Origin: Artocarpus heterophyllus
Taxonomy: Eukaryota > Streptophyta > Magnoliopsida > Rosales > Moraceae
Assembly: GCA_025403435.1 (NCBI GenBank)
Contig: CM046341.1
Location: 20,607,460-20,671,459 of the forward strand
Length of the DNA: 64,000 nucleotides
Reading direction: 5' to 3'
Position numbers and translations under genes: made by a program. Numbering within the stretch: position 1 is the first letter of the stretch; every line of letters starts with the position of its first letter. Shown piece by piece: positions 58,255-64,000 of this stretch. The notes under the pieces were generated by a model. It worked only from the letters and a program-made list of their open reading frames with translations. It was not told where the DNA came from and made no database searches.

Positions 58255-58892
58255 GTGTAGGCCAATAGTACATCAAAAAGAGAACCTCATTAATTGCAAG
58301 TTCTATGGATCAAATTGAATTAAAATTAGGTTTTTGTAAGGGGTTTTGCTTGGGTTTGGGGCAATTATTTACTTAAAAATGTGGCAGAAACTTGATTTTT
58401 ATATGCATTTTTAAAATGAAACTATAACAAATACCACTAAAGCATGTTAATAAAAAAGATAAAAATATATATTGTAATACAATTAAATTACAAAATTTTT
58501 GTTTAATGGTACTTTAAAATTTCACCAGAACTAAATCTTTAGTGACAACTTAAAAGGTTAATAAAACTATTTATCGTTTAAGAAGAACAAAAATGTCAGT
58601 AAACCATGTCATTTATGAACTGGTTAAAATGCAAATGAAATAAATGTTTGAGTTACAATCATGAAATGTTGCTAAATTGTTCCACAATTTGTGAGATTTA
58701 TAGCAAACACAACTAAACTATACTAGAGAGAACCATTTGTTAATAACTTTAAAATTAGGGGTTTTTTGTAATCTATTTATAATAAAAAGAAACACTTTTA
58801 TTAAGACTATAATAGAATATTCTTTACTGATGTTTAGAAACAAAAAGTATGAATTAAAACTATAATACCATCTGATTTACAATTTCCTCAAT
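58255..58892. other. Unassigned AT-rich DNA
   Basis: It may include the 5' end of the Helitron, but no TC terminus could be placed. No other feature was seen. Confidence 0.45.
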
Positions 58893-58900
58893 GCACTGAT

Positions 58901-59480
58901 TAGGGACGGCAATTTTGGACATAGCACGATGACACGATATAAAAACGACACGAGATAAACGGGTTTGGACCGCACGTTTATTAATTGGGCCATAAATGGG
59001 TTGGCACGAATAACACGAAAATAAACAGACTGGATTCGTGCTAACACGCTTTAACACGTTTAATTAAACGGGTCGTAAACGTGTCGACACGACACGATAC
59101 AGCCCACCCATTTATAACACATTTAAACTTAAAAATAAAAATATTTGAAATATTTTTAGTAGGTTAGTATTAATTAGATATTGTGTTGTCGTTAATTTTC
59201 TTTATTGGCTTTTTTTTATTTATTTTTATTTTTTTAATTTTTAGTTAACTGGGTCATAAACATATCATATGCGTGTTGTTATTATGTCAACCCGTCACGG
59301 CACGTTTAATAATCGTGTTAATCATGTCGTGCCATGTTACGCGTGCCATAGGCGTGTTGTGTTCATGTTTGTATTTCTAGCACGTTTATTAATCGTGTCG
59401 TATTTGTGTTCGGGCTAAACGTGTTGTGCTGTAAACGTACCAACACGAACACGACACGAACATGTTTATTGCCACCTCTA
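58901..59480. mobile_element. hAT-type MITE
   Basis: 580 bp with terminal inverted repeats TAGGGACGGCAATTTT and (reverse complement of the right end) TAGAGGTGGCAATAAA. It is flanked by an 8-bp duplication GCACTGAT (58893-58900) / GCCCTGAT (59481-59488), seven of eight bases matching. The 8-bp duplication points to the hAT superfamily. The interior is full of ACACGACACGA and ACGTTTATTAA words and has no transposase, so it is non-autonomous. The short frame at 58860-59057 is not a gene. Confidence 0.85.
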
Positions 59481-59488
59481 GCCCTGAT

Positions 59489-60452
59489 ACTTTTTCAACA
59501 CTTTTTGTTTTTACACCATTCAAAGTATTTTCAAAATGTACAAGTAATGGATGATAGTGGATGAAAAAGAATGCAACAAAATTAGTTGTAAATATAACTC
59601 AAAATAAGACACAAATTTCTCAAAGATAAGAAAAAAGCTGACATGGTAGTTATCTGAATTTCTTGCATAATTGTGATTTTTGCACTAGTACTTGTAACTT
59701 ATAAATTATATTCAATACTTTTTTGGTGTGCAGAAAACAATTTAGCATTTTCACTTAATGATTGATTTATAAAAAAAAAAAAAAAACATAGATTGCAACA
59801 TGGTTTTAAATGATTTGATGCAGTTTTTGATTATATTAGTAAATACAACTTTATTATAGTTTTAATTTGAATGTTTCTTTTTATTAAAGGACCAAAGAGC
59901 AATGTTCTACATTTATAAGTATTTGTAAATTTTTATAACAGAAGCATTATTTTTTAAAATTTATAAGTTCAAGGTGTTGTGTACATATACAACTAATTTA
60001 ATTAACTTGTTCGTTAATCGCTAAAGATATTTAAGAAGGTGTTTGGTTAAGGGTGGTTTACACCATAAACTCAATGATGAACAGTGTAAAGCTCTTACAT
60101 GTTACAGTTAAAAAAAAAGTTGCTACAATATAAAGCTCTCACATGTTACAATAAAAATGATTCCCACTAATAGTTTCTATCACTAGCCCAACACCCTATA
60201 AGCAAAGTGTGAGTTGGAACTTTGATACGTGGAAGGTATATGAGTCACAAAAGCTATGTTAAGAGAATCCCACGACTATGTAAGCTCTATCATTGCCCTA
60301 TGTGACAACACCTAAATAGGAGTGGCACAATATAGCCGCATTTGATGTCTTGTCTGACATTGACTAGTTGGTGCACTCATTACACTTATGTCCTTGAAAT
60401 ATGACATCTTTTGAGTTACATGTGTGGCCTCCAACAGTAATTGTTACTTAAG
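59489..60452. other. Unassigned AT-rich spacer
   Basis: Contains an A run at 59770-59785 and a duplicated phrase AAAGCTCTCACATGTTACA (60090-60150). No coding domain or element end was recognised. Confidence 0.5.
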
Positions 60453-62622
60453 TGTTAGACATGTATGCCTTAAAGAGTAAAAATAAAATAAAATTTTTAA
60501 GACATTTTTATTAATAAAGAATTTATTTATTATTCACACACCAAATGTTGTCCTCTTTACGTTCATATTTGTTGAATATATGTTAAGCAAACAAAAGTTT
60601 AAGACTATCAGTCTAAACCTTGAGAATTAGGCATATGATGGACATATTATGTGAAAGACATGATTCTTAAGGCGATGGTCTAAATCATTTATGTTGTCTA
60701 TATCCCTAACGGGAGATCTTTGTCTGCCATTGAAGATGCACTCTGCGAATAGAAAAATTGGTATATTGTCATAGGTGACGATGTATTAGATCAGGACATA
60801 AAGTGTAATTGATTTGGATTAATAATTCTGTCTCAGTAAATCAATTCGCTTTAGGCAATCAAATGTGTTTGTATCTTAATCCTGAGATGTATAGTAGGCC
60901 TGTTATCTTGACTTATGTTTTTTGATGTACTAAAGGGTGACATTCGTATTTTATGTTGGTACACATGCTGGTATGTAGGAGACATGACTCTTTATAGTGT
61001 AGACCTGCTATTCATAGATATGGAATCCATAACTCCTCTTTAGGAGTCGATGATATCCTCTTGTATGTGTTGTCCTGTAATTGGAAGATTGGAGCGTTCA
61101 ACCATTTGGATATATAGGTGTAACCGAATGGTATATTGTCTTTAGATGGCAAATTTTTCGATGGTGTGATAATAGAATGTAAAAGAAAAATAATAGGGAA
61201 TGTAAGACAAAATTTATCCTTAAGTCAATTATGGATATCCTATGGGGATAGAATGCATTATGATATGTCATAGATACTTAGCTATTTAGACTTCATAATT
61301 TTATATAGTTCGAGAGTGTAGCTCTAAGCTTTTAATGGAGTAGCGTTAGAGTTGATAATTATAAAACATATATATGAGATATTGGGTTTTATAATTATCA
61401 GAAGCTTGAACTATATAGGTCTAGCGGGTCCCCTTTACTAGCTCGTAATAAATCTTGTAATGATACGACATACTTTTTCAATAAATTGGTGACTTATTTT
61501 AAATTATTAGATTGGCTGAAATTTGATAGGATCAGATAATTCATGTCTGTTTATCAGTTGAATTAATTTTGTGTAAATTAATTCAAGATAAACTTGTTGA
61601 ATTATCCGAAATATTTATGTTCCTAGATATTGTCTAGATATGGTATACTGTCTAGATATTGTCTAGATATTTATGTTCAAGATTGGAGCGTTCAACCATT
61701 TGGATACATAGGTGTAACCGAATGGTATACTGTCTTTAGATGGAAAGTTTTCCGATGGTGTGATAATAGAACGTAAGAGAAAAATAATAGGGAAGGTAAG
61801 ACAAAATTTATCCTTAAGTCAATTATGGATATCCTATGGGGATACAATGCATTATGATATGTCATAGATACTTAGCTATTTAGACTTTATAATTTTATAT
61901 AGTTCGAGAGTGTAACTCTAAGCTTTTAATGGAGTAGCGCCAGAGTTGATAATTATAAAACATATATATGAGATATTGGGTTTTATAATTATTGAAAGCT
62001 TGAACTATATAGGTCCAGCGGGTCCCCTTTACCAGCTCGTAATAAATCTTGTAATGATACGACATACTTTTTCAATAAATTAGTGACTTATTTTAAATTA
62101 TTAGATTGGCTGAAATTCGATAGGATCAGATAATTCATGTCTGTTTATCGGTTGAATTAATTTTATATAAATTAATTCAAAATAAACTTGTTGAATTATC
62201 CAAAATATTTATGTTCCAAGATATTGTTTAGATATGACTGTTTTAATCAGATAACTTCTCTATTTGGTTATTTGAATTAAAACTGAGGCTTTATCTAAAG
62301 AATCACAAGTGGAAAATAAAAGATTCTCAAGGATCATTTATCGTAAGTTTGGCAAGCCGATCTTCATGTTCGGCCTACCGATGAGGTAAATTCAACAAGC
62401 AGATCAGTTAGTTTAGCCTGCTAATCCAACAATAATTTGATCACGTATTTCAGATGCGATTTTGTCAGATATTGATCTAGATTTAAATTTTGAGGCTTTA
62501 TTTGATAATGACCAACCTTGGGGATGACCTCTATAAATAGGGAATGAGTTTTCTAAGTTATTTGATCAGTTGAGAAATTAAGAGTGAGCACTCTAGTCTA
62601 TGAGTCTCTGAAACTCCCTGAG
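60453..62622 (+). mobile_element. SIRE-like LTR with internal tandem duplication, 3'-truncated
   Basis: Starts TGTTAGACATGTATGCC like the solo LTR at 47681 and follows it to GAAACTCCCTGAGA near 62620, where it breaks off before the expected last 320 bp. 61087-61680 and 61681-62238 are direct repeats 594 bp apart. The TATA box is at 62532-62539. The decayed motif trio is at 62346-62425 (GGCAAGCCGATC, TTCGGCCTACCGAT). No right-hand target duplication is possible because of the truncation. Confidence 0.85.
61087..62238 (+). repeat. 594-bp tandem duplication within the LTR
   Basis: Two direct copies starting GATTGGAGCGTTCAACCATT at 61087 and 61681. The junction (61615-61680) has repeated TAGATATTGTC units. 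The copies differ at scattered positions, so the duplication is not brand new. The solo LTR at 47681 has only one copy of the segment. Confidence 0.9.
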
Positions 62623-63265
62623 AAGACACAACCCGCTTTTTTTTTTGGGATGTACGTTAATACTTTTCTTACTTACATATTTATGAAAATCTGGAAAATA
62701 CTTTTTTATTTACACATACATATTTAAAACATCTCTTGTAATGCACACATATATATATATATGTATATATTTTTACATAAACAAACCTTCTTTATTACAT
62801 TATTTGTTTAACATGTTCAAAAAAAGTTTTGTCTTACATAACCATACTACAGCTTTTATACCATATGTTTCAAATTAACTCAAAATACACGACTGCGGAA
62901 ATATATATGTGGCAGTATTCATACTGTGTTCCGTACTTTGCTCATATCCCGCCACCAACTCATCAGTAAAGTTACTCTGACCTTTTAGTAGGTATACCTA
63001 CAACATAGAATAAATAAGTGAGCTTATGCCCAGTAAGTCCAAACATAGCCCACATGTAACATTCACTAATATACATGATCCACTTATGTTTTCTTATGAA
63101 CATTCTTTATCCATGTCATGTCTTATCTTTAACTAGGGCCCAAGTGCCCGTACCATATGCGCACAAAGATCTTTGTGATAGCCAAACCATATCATAACCT
63201 TAAACTCCCCTTGAGTTAGGAGCTGGTACGATACTTTTCTCTATTTCAGGTGGTGCATTTACTAT
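62623..63265 (-). mobile_element. Gypsy LTR-like fragment
   Basis: Begins GACACAACCCGC and ends before the next SIRE-like LTR. The block CTTAAACTCCCCTTGAGTTAGG...GGTACGATAC matches the layout of 24305-24345 in the solo LTR 23765-26692, and the AGTAAGTCCAAACATAGCCC area matches the style of long gypsy LTRs. It is a truncated piece without clean ends. Confidence 0.5.
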
Positions 63266-64000
63266 TGACATGTATGCCCTAAGGAGTAAAAATGTAATAG
63301 ACATTTTTATCAATAAAGAATTTATTCATTTATATATACCAAATCTTGTCCTCTTTACATTCATATTTGTTGAATGTATGTTAAGCAAATAGTAGTATAA
63401 GACTGTCAGTTAAACCTTTAAGAATTGGGCATATGATGGACTGATTATGCAAAAGACACGATTCTTAAGGTAACAATCTAAAACATATGATCCGCAATCG
63501 AGGGAATAAAGTTAGGCGCTTTATTCATGCAAAGATTGTTATGTTGTCTATATCCCTATTGGGAGATGGTTTGTGTTGACCATCGGAGTTGGACTCCGTG
63601 AATAAAAATATTGGCACGCTGTCATAGGTGACGATGTGTTGATCGGGACACAAAGTGAATTGATTTGGATTAATAATTTTGTCTTGGCAAATCGATTCAC
63701 TTTAGACAATCATTTGTATTGTATCTTAATCCTGAGATGGATAGTGGGCCCGTTGTCTCGACTTATGTCCTTTGATGTACCAAAGGGTGACTCCCACATC
63801 TCAATAGTGGTATGCATGCTGATACATTGGAGGCATGACTCTTGATAGCGTAGACTTGTTATTCATAGATATAGAATCCATAGCTCCTCTTCAGGAGTAA
63901 TGTATCCTCTTATATACGTTATCCTATAATTGAAAAACTAGAGCGCTCAACCATTTGGATGCATAGGTGTAATCGAATGGTATACTATCTTTGGATGGTA
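63266..64000 (+). mobile_element. Third SIRE-like LTR, open at the window end
   Basis: Begins within TTGACATGTATGCCCTAAGG, lacking the first bases of the family (TGTTAGACATG), and matches 47681 onward at high similarity to the last base (GTCATAGGTGACGATGTG, GACTCCCACATCTC). It is interrupted only by the end of the window, so whether it is solo is unknown. Confidence 0.85.

Noticed and set aside
60453..64000. A complete retrotransposon with the LTRs at 60453 and 63266 as its pair
   Set aside because: Only about 640 bp of gypsy-LTR-like DNA separates them; no primer site, coding region or polypurine tract; the first LTR is truncated before its end.

Overview
This window looks like transposon-rich plant nuclear DNA, most likely pericentromeric or other heterochromatin of a flowering plant, probably a eudicot. 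The evidence is that almost every recognisable segment is a plant transposable element (Ty1/copia and Ty3/gypsy retrotransposons, a Rep/helicase Helitron, a hAT-type MITE and a probable tRNA-derived SINE). The background is AT-rich, and no intact host gene, rRNA or tRNA gene was found. The species cannot be named from this sequence alone.

Layout. 1-7.9 kb: unassigned AT-rich DNA holding a complete solo LTR (1014-1710, TSD ACCCA), then a decayed copy of a large gypsy-type LTR (about 4870-7879). 7.9-29.4 kb: one copia element on the minus strand (copia I). Its 3' LTR, RNase H and RT lie at 7880-10430, and its hinge, integrase, protease, gag and 5' LTR at 23494-29447. It is split by a 13-kb block (an Athila-type gypsy element at 10431-about 20112, a SINE-like segment and a 3-kb LTR at 20452-23493). 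It is split again by a 2.9-kb solo LTR at 23765-26692. 30.6-37.6 kb: a plus-strand copia RT fragment (copia C) interrupted inside the RT domain by a 6-kb Athila-like element that has both LTRs but almost no coding capacity (31032-37062). 37.6-39.9 kb: unassigned DNA. 39.9-43.7 kb: a 5'-truncated copia element (copia D) with a 225-bp 3' LTR.

43.7-58.3 kb is a broken minus-strand Helitron Rep-helicase gene and the deepest nest in the window. A 3.2-kb gypsy-type LTR (46454-56945, TSD TAATG) sits in the Rep gene. That LTR carries a SIRE-like solo LTR (47681-49692, TSD GTTCT) and a second copia-type LTR (51618-56911, TSD ACTAC/ACGAC). The second of these holds a 3.7-kb gypsy-type solo LTR (52174-55912, TSD TTATC). 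Removing the insertions restores neighbouring reading frames or sequences, so the boundaries are well supported. 58.9-64 kb: a 580-bp hAT-type MITE with an 8-bp TSD, a SIRE-like LTR with an internal 594-bp tandem duplication, a gypsy-LTR-like fragment, and the start of a third SIRE-like LTR that runs off the window.

None of the coding remnants looks functional: all carry stops, frameshifts or lost catalytic residues. There is no operon or pathway. The logic of the region is successive insertion, followed by LTR-LTR recombination that left solo LTRs, and by decay. I found no convincing new biological system. The least expected signals are a short palindromic CGGC-AG-GCCG motif arrayed in two unrelated LTR families, a roughly 10-bp-phased array of W-box-like sites in one LTR family, and recurrent GC-rich word arrays in the Athila LTR and 3' region.
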